Positions 47,090-57,010 are shown, numbered from the stretch's first letter. The stretch is DNA of 64,000 bases from Pseudochrobactrum kiredjianiae (GCF_030362795.1 NZ_JAUCBM010000004.1:1-64000), one strand, 5' to 3'. The notes: generated by a model not told the origin, from the sequence alone. Translations and numbers: made by a program.

Positions 47090-47190
47090 TAGAGCGCATC
47101 CCGAAAAGTGTGAAACGGTTTTCGGAAAAGATGCGCGGTAAAACAAATGATTAGAGCGCCGATCTGATTGGATCAGATCGAAACGCGCTA
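47090..47190. repeat. RIME-like bipartite palindrome, copy B
   Basis: Begins TAGAGCGCATCCCGAAAAG and carries CCGAAAAGTGTGAAACGGTT, nearly the same as the complement of the second half of 34469-34572. A second palindrome follows (GATCTGATTGGATCAGATC) and ends GCGCTA. Between the GNAT gene and the ialB terminator. Confidence 0.85.
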
Positions 47191-47193
47191 AAT

Positions 47194-47218
47194 AAAAAAG
47201 GGCGCCAAAGGCGCCCTT
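47194..47218 (-). terminator. Terminator after ialB
   Basis: Read leftward, AAGGGCGCC and GGCGCCCTT form a perfect stem around TTT, followed by T6. It follows the ialB stop at 47243. Confidence 0.9.
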
Positions 47219-47242
47219 AAAATCTGTTTCCTGACGATCAGA

Positions 47243-47860
47243 TCAGTTACCGGCTTTCGCCTTTTCCTGTTCTGCCTTCATCTTGGCTTCAAATTCTTTC
47301 TGGCGCTTCTGAACTGCGTCCTGAAGTTCTTTCTGACGCTGTTCAATTTCATTCTGCTGCAGACCCTTGCCGCTCAGAGCATCGGAGAAACCGGTGAGCT
47401 GAACAGAGATCGGATTTGGCTTATTCTGGAAATTTACGGATGTAAGGGTCAGTTTGCCGCCTTTTTTCAGCGCATTGACCATTTCATCTGTCAGCGGAGC
47501 TTCAGCGATACAACGATCAGGGAAGCAGATGCCGTATTCGATTTTAGTGGTTTTGTTGGCATCGATCTGCATGCCGATACCCGCAGGGATCAGACGGCCG
47601 GTCGGAACAGAAACCTGGAAAATCTTACGGTTAATCTTACCTTTGATTTCAATCAGGTTGATCGCAGTCAAAAGCTGGCCGGAATCTGCAGTGACGATAT
47701 TCTGCGTGTTGCAAATATCATTGTCTTCCTGCTTCGAGCAGACCTTGAACCATCCCTGCGGCGGCAGCTGTTGAGCTGTGGCCGGAATGGAAGCAGTTGC
47801 AAGCAGGGCAACAGCGCCGGCGATTGCGGAAGCGGCAGCGAATGTCTTCGTGTTGGTCAT
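47243..47860 (-). CDS. ialB: Invasion-associated locus B (IalB) family protein
   Basis: The start is placed at 47860 (MTNTKTFAAASAIAGAVALL), with AAAGGAA upstream; the longer frame is unsupported. The 205-residue protein has a signal peptide ending near ATAQQLPPQG and the IalB core GWFKVCSKQEDNDICNTQNI and CFPDRCIAEAPLTDEMVNAL. A C-terminal charged helical tail (QQNEIEQRQKELQDAVQKRQ) follows. IalB was named for Bartonella erythrocyte invasion, but is common in free-living relatives and here its role is not known. Confidence 0.9.
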   Translation of the reverse strand: MTNTKTFAAASAIAGAVALLATASIPATAQQLPPQGWFKVCSKQEDNDICNTQNIVTADSGQLLTAINLIEIKGKINRKIFQVSVPTGRLIPAGIGMQIDANKTTKIEYGICFPDRCIAEAPLTDEMVNALKKGGKLTLTSVNFQNKPNPISVQLTGFSDALSGKGLQQNEIEQRQKELQDAVQKRQKEFEAKMKAEQEKAKAGN

Positions 47861-48378
47861 GATCAACAGGTTCCTTTCAACACTCTGATCTGAATTCTGG
47901 ATGCACTGTATTGCATAAACAAACAGCACTTATATGTTTGAGAGAACAGCTGTTTCACACTGCAAAACAGCACTTCCCGTTGCGGATCAACTGGTGAACC
48001 GAATTTCGCATGTATGACTGCGAATAAATTACGGCAACAGCGTGACCCTGCGTTACTTGCGGTGTTACACCGGCTGTAGCGTTTTATCCAGTACCGAATT
48101 GTTAACCATAGTTTTTTAACGTCGATTTGCGCTATAAAAACAACGTAATTCCGGTATCTATGACCAGAATTACAAAACCAACGGCTTAATTTCGGGTATG
48201 ATAATTCTGTGGTTTGCTGCATATTCGCGTCAAACAGGCATTTTATGCGGTGCATCTGACACGAATCAAATTTACAAGGGTTTACGGATATTTCCGAAAC
48301 AGAGTAAACCTCAATAAAACCAAGCCAATTCCTGACAAAACTACGCATATTGACAAGATTTCGGATAGTGATTGACCT
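47861..48378. other. Divergent region upstream of ialB and the yejA-like gene
   Basis: About 518 bp without a supported gene, containing the promoters of both divergent genes. CAAACA...TGTTTG (47920-47940) and an AACAGCTGTT palindrome near 47946 are weak symmetrical elements. A long leftward frame over 47863-48567 overlaps the solute-binding gene and is not supported. Confidence 0.5.
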
Positions 48379-50301
48379 ATGAGACAGCCTTACCTGCCCT
48401 TCCCGCACACCATTAACAGGCGTCATCTGCTTGCCATGCTGGGAACATCTGTTTTGGCGGCTGCATCCGGTATTTCGCTTGGCAATATTTCGGCGCACGC
48501 TCAAAGCGTAAATCAAACGGACGTCTTGAAGCAGAGTTCTGTACCTTCCTATGCGCTTTCCATGCATGGAGATATTGCGCTACCGGCAGACTATAAAAAC
48601 TTCGCCTATACCAATCTGCAAGCACCGAAAGGTGGCAGCATCACCTATGGTGTGGTGGGTACTTTCGACAGCCTCAACCCGTTTGTTCTGCAGAGTATGC
48701 GCACCACAGCGCGCGCTATGTTCATTGACGGTGATTTCGGCAATCTAGTGTTTGAGCCACTGATGCAGCGCTCAACAGATGAACCTTTTACACTCTATGG
48801 TTTGCTGGCTGAAAGTGTTGAGATTGATGATGCGCGCAGCTTCATTGAATTTACACTGAACCCGAAAGCCCGCTGGTCAGACGGCAAGCCGGTAACACCG
48901 GATGATGTGATTTTCACCTATGAAATTCTGACCGAAAAAGGGCGTCCGCCATTTAATGCACGCATGAAGCAGATCGACAAAATCGAGAAAATCGGCGAGC
49001 GCGGCATCCGCTTTACGTTCAATGATAAAGCAAACAGAGAGTTTCCGTTACTGCTGGCAAGCACTATGCCGGTGCTGCCAAAACATGCGGTTGATCCGGA
49101 AACTTTCGGCAAAGCCTCGCTGAAGCCTCCGGTTGCCAGCGGCCCTTATATTATTAAAGATGTAAAACCGGGTGAGCGCATTACCTATCAGCGCAATCCG
49201 GATTATTGGGCAAAAGACCTGCCAAGCCGCGCCGGTTTCAACAATTTCGACACGATCACCATCGAATATTTCCGCAATGAAACCTCCTATTTTGAGGCGT
49301 TCAAAAAAGGGATTGTCGATGTCTATATTGACGGTTCACCCAATCACTGGAGCAAGGCCTATAATTTCCCTGCGGTAACACAGGGCAAAATTATTAAAGA
49401 CACCTTTGTCAAAGGCACGCCAGCCAATATGCTCGGCTTTGTCTTCAATACACGGCGCGAGAAATTTGCGGATGTAAAAGTGCGCCGTGCGCTTTCAGAG
49501 CTATTTGACTTTGAATGGGCAAACCGCTCCTTGTTTGCCGGTCAATATGACCGTATGGCCAGCTTCTGGCAGGGCTCGGAATTATCCTCTGTTGGCCGCC
49601 CCGCCTCGGATGGCGAAAAACAACTGCTTGCAGCCTATCGTGACAAGCTGTTGCCTGAAACACTGGACGGGACCTGGCAACCTGCCATGACAGATGGCAG
49701 CGGCCATGATCGCGAACCGGCGAAAAAGGCCTATGACTTGCTTATGGAAGCAGGGTTTACCTTCACCAATGGTGTGGCGACCACACCGCAAGGCACGCGC
49801 CTGAGCTTTGAAATCATGACCCGCTCGGTTGATGAAGAAAAACTGGCGCTCGCTTATAAGCGTAATCTCGCGCGTCTTGGTATTCTTGCAGAAATCCGCA
49901 GTGCCGATGATGCTCAATATCAACAACGCCTGCAAAACTTCGATTATGATATAATTATCGGCGCCCTCACAGCGTCGCTTTCTCCCGGCAATGAGCAATG
50001 GATGCGTTGGGGTTCCGATTCACGTGAGGCTCTGGGCAGTTTCAACTATCCGGGTGCACAGGATGAAGCGCTTGATGCGATGATTGAGGCCATGCTTGCT
50101 GCTAAAGATCGCCCTGCATTCGTTGATGCTGTGCGGGCATTTGACCGGTTGCTGATTTCCGGCAGCTATTATCTGCCGCTCTATTATTTACCCAAACAGC
50201 AGGTTGCACGCTGGTCACATATTAAATATCCCGATAAAACCTCGCTATATGGCTTTCAGTTCCCTACATGGTGGGTTGAAACAGCCCCGAACAACAAATG
50301 A
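48379..50301 (+). CDS. YejA-type extracellular solute-binding protein
   Basis: A 640-residue family-5 (SBP_bac_5) binding protein for peptides or microcin-C-like compounds. The N-terminus has a twin-arginine signal (INRRHLLAMLGTSVLAAASG). The mature part starts near QSVNQ, with YKNFAYTNLQAPKGGSITYG and FDSLNPFVLQSM, which match E. coli YejA. It would deliver to an ABC permease, but no yejB, yejE or yejF is here, so it is an orphan or the permease is elsewhere. The gene overlaps the next start by ATGA. Confidence 0.88.
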   Translation: MRQPYLPFPHTINRRHLLAMLGTSVLAAASGISLGNISAHAQSVNQTDVLKQSSVPSYALSMHGDIALPADYKNFAYTNLQAPKGGSITYGVVGTFDSLNPFVLQSMRTTARAMFIDGDFGNLVFEPLMQRSTDEPFTLYGLLAESVEIDDARSFIEFTLNPKARWSDGKPVTPDDVIFTYEILTEKGRPPFNARMKQIDKIEKIGERGIRFTFNDKANREFPLLLASTMPVLPKHAVDPETFGKASLKPPVASGPYIIKDVKPGERITYQRNPDYWAKDLPSRAGFNNFDTITIEYFRNETSYFEAFKKGIVDVYIDGSPNHWSKAYNFPAVTQGKIIKDTFVKGTPANMLGFVFNTRREKFADVKVRRALSELFDFEWANRSLFAGQYDRMASFWQGSELSSVGRPASDGEKQLLAAYRDKLLPETLDGTWQPAMTDGSGHDREPAKKAYDLLMEAGFTFTNGVATTPQGTRLSFEIMTRSVDEEKLALAYKRNLARLGILAEIRSADDAQYQQRLQNFDYDIIIGALTASLSPGNEQWMRWGSDSREALGSFNYPGAQDEALDAMIEAMLAAKDRPAFVDAVRAFDRLLISGSYYLPLYYLPKQQVARWSHIKYPDKTSLYGFQFPTWWVETAPNNK

Positions 50302-50990
50302 TGACTGGTACTTCCATGACAAATAAACAAATCACAATTGATGTTATTTCCGATGTCGTTTGCCCGTGGTGCTTTCTCGGTCGTCAACGTCTGAAAGCAG
50401 CGCTTGAAATGCTGCCTGAGCTGAATATCGAAGTGCGCTGGCGTCCGTTTCAGCTTGATCCGACTATTCCGGCAGCTGGCAAAGAACGCAAACGCTATCT
50501 GGTTGAAAAGCTCGGTTCCCAGAGTCGCGTGAATGAAGTGCATGACCAGCTGATCGCTATCGGCAAAGAAGAAGGCATTGAGTTCGACTTTGATGCAATT
50601 GAAGTGGCTCCGAATACGCTGGATGCGCATCGCCTCATCCGTTGGGCGGGCGAAGTCAGTGCAGAAGCGCAGGATCGTGTTGTCGGTGAATTGTTCTCGC
50701 TCTATTTCGAACAGGGCGAAAATATCGGCAGCCATGAAATACTAGTAGAAGCCGCAGAAGATGCCGGTTTGGAATATACCATCATCGAAACTCTGCTTGA
50801 AGGTGATACTGATACGGACAATGTGCGCGAAGAAATCGCCGTTGCCGGTCAGATGGGTGTAACCGGCGTGCCATGCTTTATTCTGGATCAGAAATATGCG
50901 GTGATGGGTGCGCAGTCGGCTGAAGCTATGGCCGATGCTATTCGTCAGATTTCCGAAGGTTTTGAGCCGGGTTTGAGCGAAGATCGCTAA
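50298..50990 (+). CDS. DsbA-family oxidoreductase (FrnE-like)
   Basis: A 230-residue thioredoxin-fold protein with no signal peptide, hence cytoplasmic. The active site is CPWC in SDVVCPWCFLGRQRLKAALE, and the cis-Pro region is TGVPCFILDQKYAVMGAQSA. The pattern is FrnE/2-hydroxychromene isomerase-like. The start overlaps the yejA-like stop; an inner ATG (50316) gives a closer match to the family N-terminus. Role: probably redox or stress related. Confidence 0.9.
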   Translation: MMTGTSMTNKQITIDVISDVVCPWCFLGRQRLKAALEMLPELNIEVRWRPFQLDPTIPAAGKERKRYLVEKLGSQSRVNEVHDQLIAIGKEEGIEFDFDAIEVAPNTLDAHRLIRWAGEVSAEAQDRVVGELFSLYFEQGENIGSHEILVEAAEDAGLEYTIIETLLEGDTDTDNVREEIAVAGQMGVTGVPCFILDQKYAVMGAQSAEAMADAIRQISEGFEPGLSEDR

Positions 50991-51020
50991 TTTAATATCT
51001 CTGACATAATTGGACTATTT

Positions 51021-51060
51021 AAAAGCGGACTGGTTTGTTAATCAGTCCGCTTTTGTTTTT
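51021..51060 (+). terminator. Terminator after the DsbA-family gene
   Basis: AAAAGCGGACTG pairs with CAGTCCGCTTTT around a 10-nt loop, then GTTTTT. It ends the solute-binding/DsbA transcript. Confidence 0.9.
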
Positions 51061-51107
51061 CATCCTTTTACACACATCTTTTTCCTGCTCCTGAAAAGGC
51101 ATTTCCC

Positions 51108-51917
51108 ATGGTAAATCAAACCGACAATGACGTTTTGAAACGCTCGGCAGCAGATCATTGGGAAGCCAATGCCGAGACTTGGACGAAGCATGCCCGTGCT
51201 GGCTACGATATTTATCGTGATGCGCTGCATACACCGGCTTTTCTGCAAATGCTGCCCAACATCAAAGGCTTAAACGGGCTGGATGTCGGTTGTGGTGAAG
51301 GTGCTAATACCCGCTCGCTGGCTCGTGCCGGTGCCACTATGACCGGTATTGATATTGCCCCGACTTTTGTGCGCCATGCCACAGAGTATGAGCAAAAGGA
51401 ACCACACGGCATCCGCTATCTGACCGCAGATGCTCTGCACTTGCCTTTTGATGATGCACAATTCGACTTCGCCAGTGCCTTTATGTCGATGATGGATATG
51501 CCGCAACAGGGTGATGTGTTGAAAGAAGTGTTCCGTATTCTCAAACCACACGGATTCTTTCAGTTCACCATTCTGCATCCGTGTTTTGTACCACCGTTTC
51601 GTAAGAATATTCGTGACGAGAATGGTAAAGCTGTTGCGGTACAAGTGGCGGATTATTTTGCCAATATTGACGGCAGTGTCGAGACATGGTGGTTTTCGAG
51701 CCTGCCGCAGGCAGAGCGTGAACAATCCAAACCATTCAATATTCCGCGTTTTCACCGGACATTGAGTGAATGGATCGGCATGATTACCGCGGCAGGTTTC
51801 ATTCTTGAGGCCAGTGTTGAACCAATGGCCTCGGAGGAATTAGCCGCACAAGAAGATGTGGTTGCCGACACACGCATTACACCGATTGCTTGGATCGTTC
51901 GCCTGCGCAAATCATAA
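51108..51917 (+). CDS. Class I SAM-dependent methyltransferase
   Basis: A 269-residue methyltransferase with motif I GLDVGCGEGANTRSLARAGA (about residues 55-75), TGIDIAPTFV as motif II and DFASAFMSMMDMPQQGDVLK then LKPHGFFQFTILHP. A start ATG with AAAGG lies upstream. The substrate is unknown; the sequence is of the ubiE/UbiG-like small-molecule group. Confidence 0.88.
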   Translation: MVNQTDNDVLKRSAADHWEANAETWTKHARAGYDIYRDALHTPAFLQMLPNIKGLNGLDVGCGEGANTRSLARAGATMTGIDIAPTFVRHATEYEQKEPHGIRYLTADALHLPFDDAQFDFASAFMSMMDMPQQGDVLKEVFRILKPHGFFQFTILHPCFVPPFRKNIRDENGKAVAVQVADYFANIDGSVETWWFSSLPQAEREQSKPFNIPRFHRTLSEWIGMITAAGFILEASVEPMASEELAAQEDVVADTRITPIAWIVRLRKS

Positions 51918-51940
51918 ACGAGTAGCGCAGGCTTAACTCT

Positions 51941-51966
51941 AAGGAAGCTTGTGCTTCCTTAATTTC
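51941..51966 (+). terminator. Possible terminator after the methyltransferase
   Basis: AAGGAAGC pairs with GCTTCCTT around TTGT and is followed by a T-rich AATTTCTTTT. It overlaps the stop of the converging lipoprotein gene. Confidence 0.6.
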
Positions 51967-52492
51967 TTTTGGTGATCGAAATTTCCAGAGAGCTACTACC
52001 TTGTGACCGCGTTATGGTCGCCATGGAGCTTATACGTGTGCTTCCTTTCTTCAGGGAGAACACACCTTTATTTATCACTTCAACTGAATAACTGGCCTTT
52101 GTAAAATTTTTGAGCACTTCCAAATTTAAGGGAATTACATAGTCGGTAATATTCGTTGTTATCGAACACCCTTTATACTCGCCGAACAGATGCTTTGGAT
52201 TAAATACGACACCAATACGATCCCACTCGCTGAATATGCTCTTTTCTCCCGGTGTTTTCAGTCCGATAATATATCCGTTACTTAAATTCGCCTTTTGAAA
52301 GCCGTACTTTTGTAAAGCAGCATAGGAAACAGTGGGACTTTGCCCTTCAGCAGATAGGCGGCATTGCTCGATAATAACCGGCATTATCGTCTGAATTTCA
52401 GGAGATGCTTCCCGCTCTTTATTTCGTTCTTCTACAGTCTTAATGCAGCCAGATAACAGCAATCCAGAAACAAGCAAAACACCAATACGCAT
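51959..52492 (-). CDS. Small putative lipoprotein
   Basis: The start is placed at 52492 (MRIGVLLVSGLLLSGC), preceded by AGAGGAA. The lipobox LLSGC puts Cys16 as the lipidated residue, so an outer- or inner-membrane lipoprotein of 177 residues is predicted. No domain is recognised; the mature part has a Cys pair (EQCRLSAEG and EYKGCSITTN), maybe a disulphide. It is a single leftward gene between converging neighbours. Confidence 0.72.
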   Translation of the reverse strand: MRIGVLLVSGLLLSGCIKTVEERNKEREASPEIQTIMPVIIEQCRLSAEGQSPTVSYAALQKYGFQKANLSNGYIIGLKTPGEKSIFSEWDRIGVVFNPKHLFGEYKGCSITTNITDYVIPLNLEVLKNFTKASYSVEVINKGVFSLKKGSTRISSMATITRSQGSSSLEISITKRN

Positions 52493-52615
52493 AATTTTCC
52501 TCTGAATATCAAAGTTTAAAAACATTAATATTCATCAGTAGAAAATGCTCTTAATTTAAACAATAATACTTATTAGGTATTTTTTAACCAAACTTAAAAA
52601 ACAATATTACAATAT

Positions 52616-52654
52616 AAAAAAAGTTCAGATCAACCGACCGTAGTTGATTTGAAC
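52616..52654 (-). terminator. Terminator after the alpha/beta hydrolase
   Basis: Read leftward, GTTCAAATCAAC pairs with GTTGATCTGAAC (one mismatch) around an 8-nt loop, then TTTTTTT. It lies 25 bp past the stop of the hydrolase at 52679. Confidence 0.85.
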
Positions 52655-52678
52655 CTCAGTCATAATAAGAAAGATATA

Positions 52679-53491
52679 TCAACCGCGCAGGAACCGCGAC
52701 AGAATACGATTAAAAACCTGCGGTTTTTCCAGAAAAGCGGCATGGCCGGTCTGCGGCAACAGGAAGATCGTTTCTTCCCAGAGGTTCTTATAATTCAATG
52801 ATGCGATATGCGCATTATTGATGAAATGATCCTCAGCGCCATTGAGAATAGCCAGCGGCACCGGGCAATTTTCAGCCACATGTTGCTGGTCGGCGATATT
52901 CTCTGCCAGAATATTCTCAAACATTGTCTGGCGGGTCAGTCCGTCGGTTCTGCGCACGGCATCGACCATAAATTCCGGCGTCGGCTTATCTGGATGCACC
53001 ACATGGCGCGCATAGGATGCCGCTTGTGCATCATCCAAATCACGCTGGCCACCATATTGCAGCGCATCACTCGGCACAAAAGCCTGACCGACCGCATCCG
53101 CATCTTTGGCAAATGGCGGTGTGCCGGTGATCATTAAACGGCTGACAGGCGCCTGCTGCGCGATCATTTCCAGACCAATATGCCCGCCGAGCGACCAGCC
53201 AAACACAGCGACCGAGGACACTTCCAGCGCTTTCAACACATCGGCTGCGGCTTGTGCATAGCCATGCAATGTATAGGATTTTTGCGGATCAGTAGCATCA
53301 GCAGATGCGCCATGCCCCGGCAGATCAAAAGCAATCAGCCGGAAATCATGCGCGAGATCAGACTCAAACTGCTTGTGAAACACTTCTTTACAGGCCGAAT
53401 TGCCATGAATGAGCAAAACCGGCGCGCCCTTGCCTGCACTTGTCATAACTTCAAGGCGGCCATGTCTGGTTTCAACACGCTGTTTTTGCAT
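52679..53491 (-). CDS. Alpha/beta hydrolase
   Basis: A 270-residue cytoplasmic alpha/beta hydrolase. The oxyanion motif is LLIHGNSACKEVFHKQFES, the nucleophile elbow VAVFGWSLGGHIGLEMIAQQ, the acid is in LNGAEDHFINNAH and the His in PQTGHAAFLEKPQVFNRILS. It resembles esterase/epoxide-hydrolase-like or BioH-type enzymes; the substrate is unknown. It follows mfd closely (21 bp) on the same strand. Confidence 0.88.
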   Translation of the reverse strand: MQKQRVETRHGRLEVMTSAGKGAPVLLIHGNSACKEVFHKQFESDLAHDFRLIAFDLPGHGASADATDPQKSYTLHGYAQAAADVLKALEVSSVAVFGWSLGGHIGLEMIAQQAPVSRLMITGTPPFAKDADAVGQAFVPSDALQYGGQRDLDDAQAASYARHVVHPDKPTPEFMVDAVRRTDGLTRQTMFENILAENIADQQHVAENCPVPLAILNGAEDHFINNAHIASLNYKNLWEETIFLLPQTGHAAFLEKPQVFNRILSRFLRG

Positions 53492-53512
53492 TTTTATTCC
53501 CCTTATATCTGC

Positions 53513-56500
53513 TTATTCTCCGGCGATTTTTGCCAGTTGTGTCATGATAACGGCGGAGCCGGTCAGGCGTTTTTCTGCCGTCGGATAATCACGAATAAAC
53601 ACAATGCTCTGATCCGGCCGTATCTTTGACAGCGAGCCCTGAGCGGCAATCATCTGCACCAGACCTGCCGGATTCGGGAAGGTCTTATCGCGGAACTGAA
53701 TAACAACGCCCTTTGGCCCTGCATCCAGCTTCTCAACATTGGCCTTGCGGCACAGCGCCTTGATAAACACGATCTTGAGCAGGTGCTGCACTTCTTCCGG
53801 CAGCGGACCAAACCGGTCGATCAACTCGGCACCAAAGCCGTCGATCTCCTGCGTTGTTTCCAGATCGGCCAAACGGCGATAGAGACCCAAACGCAATTGC
53901 AAATCAGGCACATAAGTTTCCGGTATCATGACCGCCGTGCCAACCGCAATTTGTGGCGACCAATGACTATCAACCACTGGGCCTTCGGATTTAAGCTCGG
54001 CAACCGCCTCTTCCAGCATCTGCTGATAAAGCTCGAAACCGACCTCTTTGATATGACCCGATTGCTCATCGCCCAGCAGGTTACCCGCCCCGCGAATATC
54101 CATATCGTGGCTGGCAAGCTGGAAACCAGCGCCCAAAGTATCCAGTGATTGCAGCACTTTGAGACGGCGCTCAGCTGCCTGTGTCAGAGTTTTGCCCGCA
54201 GGCAATGTAAACAGCGCGAATGCACGCTGCTTGGAACGGCCAACGCGGCCACGCAGCTGATAGAGCTGCGCAAGACCGAACATATCTGCACGATGCACAA
54301 TCATGGTATTGGCGGTCGGAATATCCAAACCGGATTCCACGATGGTGGTGGAGAGCAAGACATCATATTGCCCGTCATAGAAAGCATTCATAATGTCTTC
54401 CAGCTCACCGGCTGGCATCTGGCCAAAGGCCACAGCAACTTTCAGCTCCGGCACATGCTGGTCAAGGAATTCTTTGATCTCAGCAAGATCGGAAATACGC
54501 GGGCAGACATAGAAGCTCTGACCACCGCGATAACGCTCGCGCATAAGGGTTTCGCGGATGACCAGCGCGTCAAAAGGCGAAATGAAGGTACGCACCGCCA
54601 TACGATCAACCGGTGGTGTGGTAATCAGCGACAATTCACGCACGCCTGTGAGTGCCAGTTGCAAGGTGCGCGGGATCGGCGTTGCGGTAAGTGTCAGCAC
54701 ATGAATATCGGACTTCAGGTCTTTCAGACGTTCTTTATGCTTCACGCCGAAATGCTGCTCCTCATCGATAATCAGCAGGCCGAGATTTTTAAATTTGATC
54801 GAATTGCCAAGCAGCGCATGGGTGCCGACAACGATATCCACGGTGCCTTCTTCAACGCCCTTCTTGGTCAGCGCCAGTTCTTTGCTACCAACAAGACGCG
54901 AGGCATGAGCGACATTAATCGGCAAGCCGTTAAAGCGCGTGGAGAAGGTTTTGAAATGCTGGCGCGAAAGCAGCGTCGTCGGCACTACAACCGCCACCTG
55001 ATAGCCATTGAGTGCTGCAACAAAAGCGGCACGTAATGCTACTTCGGTTTTACCAAATCCGACATCACCGCAAACCAGACGATCCATCGGTTTGCCATCA
55101 CCCAGATCGTCAAAGATCGCGTCAATGGCGCGTTGCTGATCTTCTGTCTCATCATAAGGGAAACGGGCGGCAAACTCGCCGTAAATACCTTCCGGCGGCA
55201 GAAGCACCGGCGCACCACGCATCGCGCGTTCTGCAGCAATACGAATGAGATGGCCGGCCATCTCCAGCAACTGTTTCTTGAGCTTGGCCTTGCGTGCCTG
55301 CCATGCGCCACCACCGAGCTTATCCAGAACAGCACTTGAGCCTTCCGAACCATAGCGCGAGAGCAGTTCAATATTTTCAACCGGCAGGAACAGGCGATCA
55401 TCACCGGCATAATGCAGTTCAAGACAATCATGCGGCGCACCAGCGGCAGTAATTGTACGCAAGCCGACAAATTTACCAATACCATGATCGACATGCACGA
55501 CAATATCACCGGCGGTCAGACTACCCGCCTCAGAAATGAAATCCGCATCGCGCTTGCGTTTCTTCGTGCGGCGGATCAGGCGGTCACCGAGTATATCCTG
55601 CTCGGCCACCACCACCAGATCACCGGCATCAAAGCCGCTTTCAACCGCCAGCACAGTCGCCGTGATCTTGTCACGCGACAGGGCTTTGACAGTGCGCAGG
55701 TCTTTAACCGTCTCGATCTTTTCCAGACCATGTTCGTCCAGCACCTGTAACAGACGGTCAAGCGAGCCTTCTGTCCATGCGGCGATCATGATCTTTTTGC
55801 CGCTCGCGCGAAGTTCAGCGATATATTTGGTTACCGCCTCGAACAAATTGATGTCTTTAGCAGCGCGTTCCTCGGCAAAGCTGCGGCCTTTATGCGCCCC
55901 TGCATGGAGTATATGCCGGCCACTGGCTTCCGGTGCCTCAAATGGCGTGAGGTCATAGCGCTTGCCATTAGCCGCTGCCGCCTCTTCCACCGTCCGCAGC
56001 GACATATAGAGCTGGCTTGGTGCAACCGGCTTATAGGGAATAGCATCTGCGGCTTCTTTGCCCTCAGCCTGTTTCTGACGGGCATCATAATGGTCAAGCA
56101 CCAGCTTGTGCCGCTCGGCAATGGCTTCCGGAACCAGATGATCGAATACAACCGGCATTGCCCCTGTATGATCGAACAGCGTTTCCATCTCGTCATAGAA
56201 AAGCGGCAGCCAATGCTCCATACCGGCAAAACGGCGGCCTTCCGAGATCGCAGCATACAGTGCATCATCGCGGGACGGCGCACCAAAGGCGGCGATATAG
56301 TTTTTACGGAAACGGCTGATCATATCCGGCGAGAGCGTAATCTCGCTCATCGGCTGGAGAGTGAACTCCTTGCGGGTCTCAGTGGTGCGCTGTGACGCCG
56401 GATCAAACGCACGGATACTCTCCAGCGTATCACCGAAGAAATCCAGACGCAGCGGCTCTTCTGCCCCCGGCACATAGAGATCGAGAATACCACCGCGTAC

Positions 56501-57010
56501 CGCAAATTCACCGACATCACGTACCGTTGGCACGCGCTCAAAGCCATTGCGCTCAAGACGCTGGGTCAGTTCATTCATATTAACGCGATTGCCGGGGCGT
56601 GCAGAGAAACTCTGCTCGGCCAGAACGGAGCGTGGCGGTAATTTCTGCAACACCGCATTGGCCGTGGCAATAATCAGTGCCGGATGTTTCTGTTGGCGCA
56701 AAGCGCTCAGCTGGCTCAGCGCATTTAAGCGTCTGGCAGAGACCGTTGCACCAGGGGAAACGCGGTCATAGGGCAGACAATCCCATGCAGGAATATGCAG
56801 CACCGGCAGTTCCGGCATAATAAAGCCGATCACCTGCTCAATATCCGCCACACGCTGCCCGTCACGCGCGATGAACAGCACAGGGCCTTTATCCCCCGCC
56901 TCCTCCAAAATCTTGGCCAGCACAAAGGCTTCATAACCATCGGCTACACCGTCAATCAGCACATGATTGACGAGTACCGGTTTCAGACCAAGTTTGGAAA
57001 ATACGGGCAT
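53513..57010 (-). CDS. mfd: Transcription-repair coupling factor Mfd
   Basis: Mfd removes stalled RNA polymerase at DNA damage and recruits UvrA. The 1165-residue protein has the UvrB-like N-terminus (PAWDCLPYDRVSPGATVSAR), the CarD/RID region (AGDIVVHVDHGIGKFVGLRT), and the RecG-like helicase core: Walker A GDVGFGKTEVALRAA, box DEEQHFGV, TLTATPIPRTLQLAL, VVESGLDIPTANTMIVHRAD-like IVESGLDIP, QLRGRVGRSKQRAFA. The TRCF domain is at the C-terminus. The hydrolase gene lies downstream in the same operon. Confidence 0.97.
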   Translation of the reverse strand: MPVFSKLGLKPVLVNHVLIDGVADGYEAFVLAKILEEAGDKGPVLFIARDGQRVADIEQVIGFIMPELPVLHIPAWDCLPYDRVSPGATVSARRLNALSQLSALRQQKHPALIIATANAVLQKLPPRSVLAEQSFSARPGNRVNMNELTQRLERNGFERVPTVRDVGEFAVRGGILDLYVPGAEEPLRLDFFGDTLESIRAFDPASQRTTETRKEFTLQPMSEITLSPDMISRFRKNYIAAFGAPSRDDALYAAISEGRRFAGMEHWLPLFYDEMETLFDHTGAMPVVFDHLVPEAIAERHKLVLDHYDARQKQAEGKEAADAIPYKPVAPSQLYMSLRTVEEAAAANGKRYDLTPFEAPEASGRHILHAGAHKGRSFAEERAAKDINLFEAVTKYIAELRASGKKIMIAAWTEGSLDRLLQVLDEHGLEKIETVKDLRTVKALSRDKITATVLAVESGFDAGDLVVVAEQDILGDRLIRRTKKRKRDADFISEAGSLTAGDIVVHVDHGIGKFVGLRTITAAGAPHDCLELHYAGDDRLFLPVENIELLSRYGSEGSSAVLDKLGGGAWQARKAKLKKQLLEMAGHLIRIAAERAMRGAPVLLPPEGIYGEFAARFPYDETEDQQRAIDAIFDDLGDGKPMDRLVCGDVGFGKTEVALRAAFVAALNGYQVAVVVPTTLLSRQHFKTFSTRFNGLPINVAHASRLVGSKELALTKKGVEEGTVDIVVGTHALLGNSIKFKNLGLLIIDEEQHFGVKHKERLKDLKSDIHVLTLTATPIPRTLQLALTGVRELSLITTPPVDRMAVRTFISPFDALVIRETLMRERYRGGQSFYVCPRISDLAEIKEFLDQHVPELKVAVAFGQMPAGELEDIMNAFYDGQYDVLLSTTIVESGLDIPTANTMIVHRADMFGLAQLYQLRGRVGRSKQRAFALFTLPAGKTLTQAAERRLKVLQSLDTLGAGFQLASHDMDIRGAGNLLGDEQSGHIKEVGFELYQQMLEEAVAELKSEGPVVDSHWSPQIAVGTAVMIPETYVPDLQLRLGLYRRLADLETTQEIDGFGAELIDRFGPLPEEVQHLLKIVFIKALCRKANVEKLDAGPKGVVIQFRDKTFPNPAGLVQMIAAQGSLSKIRPDQSIVFIRDYPTAEKRLTGSAVIMTQLAKIAGE

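Noticed and set aside
47863-48567. A 234-codon leftward frame across the ialB/solute-binding gene interval.
   Set aside because: It overlaps the signal region of the solute-binding gene, has no domain, and is cysteine- and arginine-rich like a chance frame.
54149-55036. A 295-codon rightward frame within mfd.
   Set aside because: Shadow frame rich in His and Cys, with no domain.
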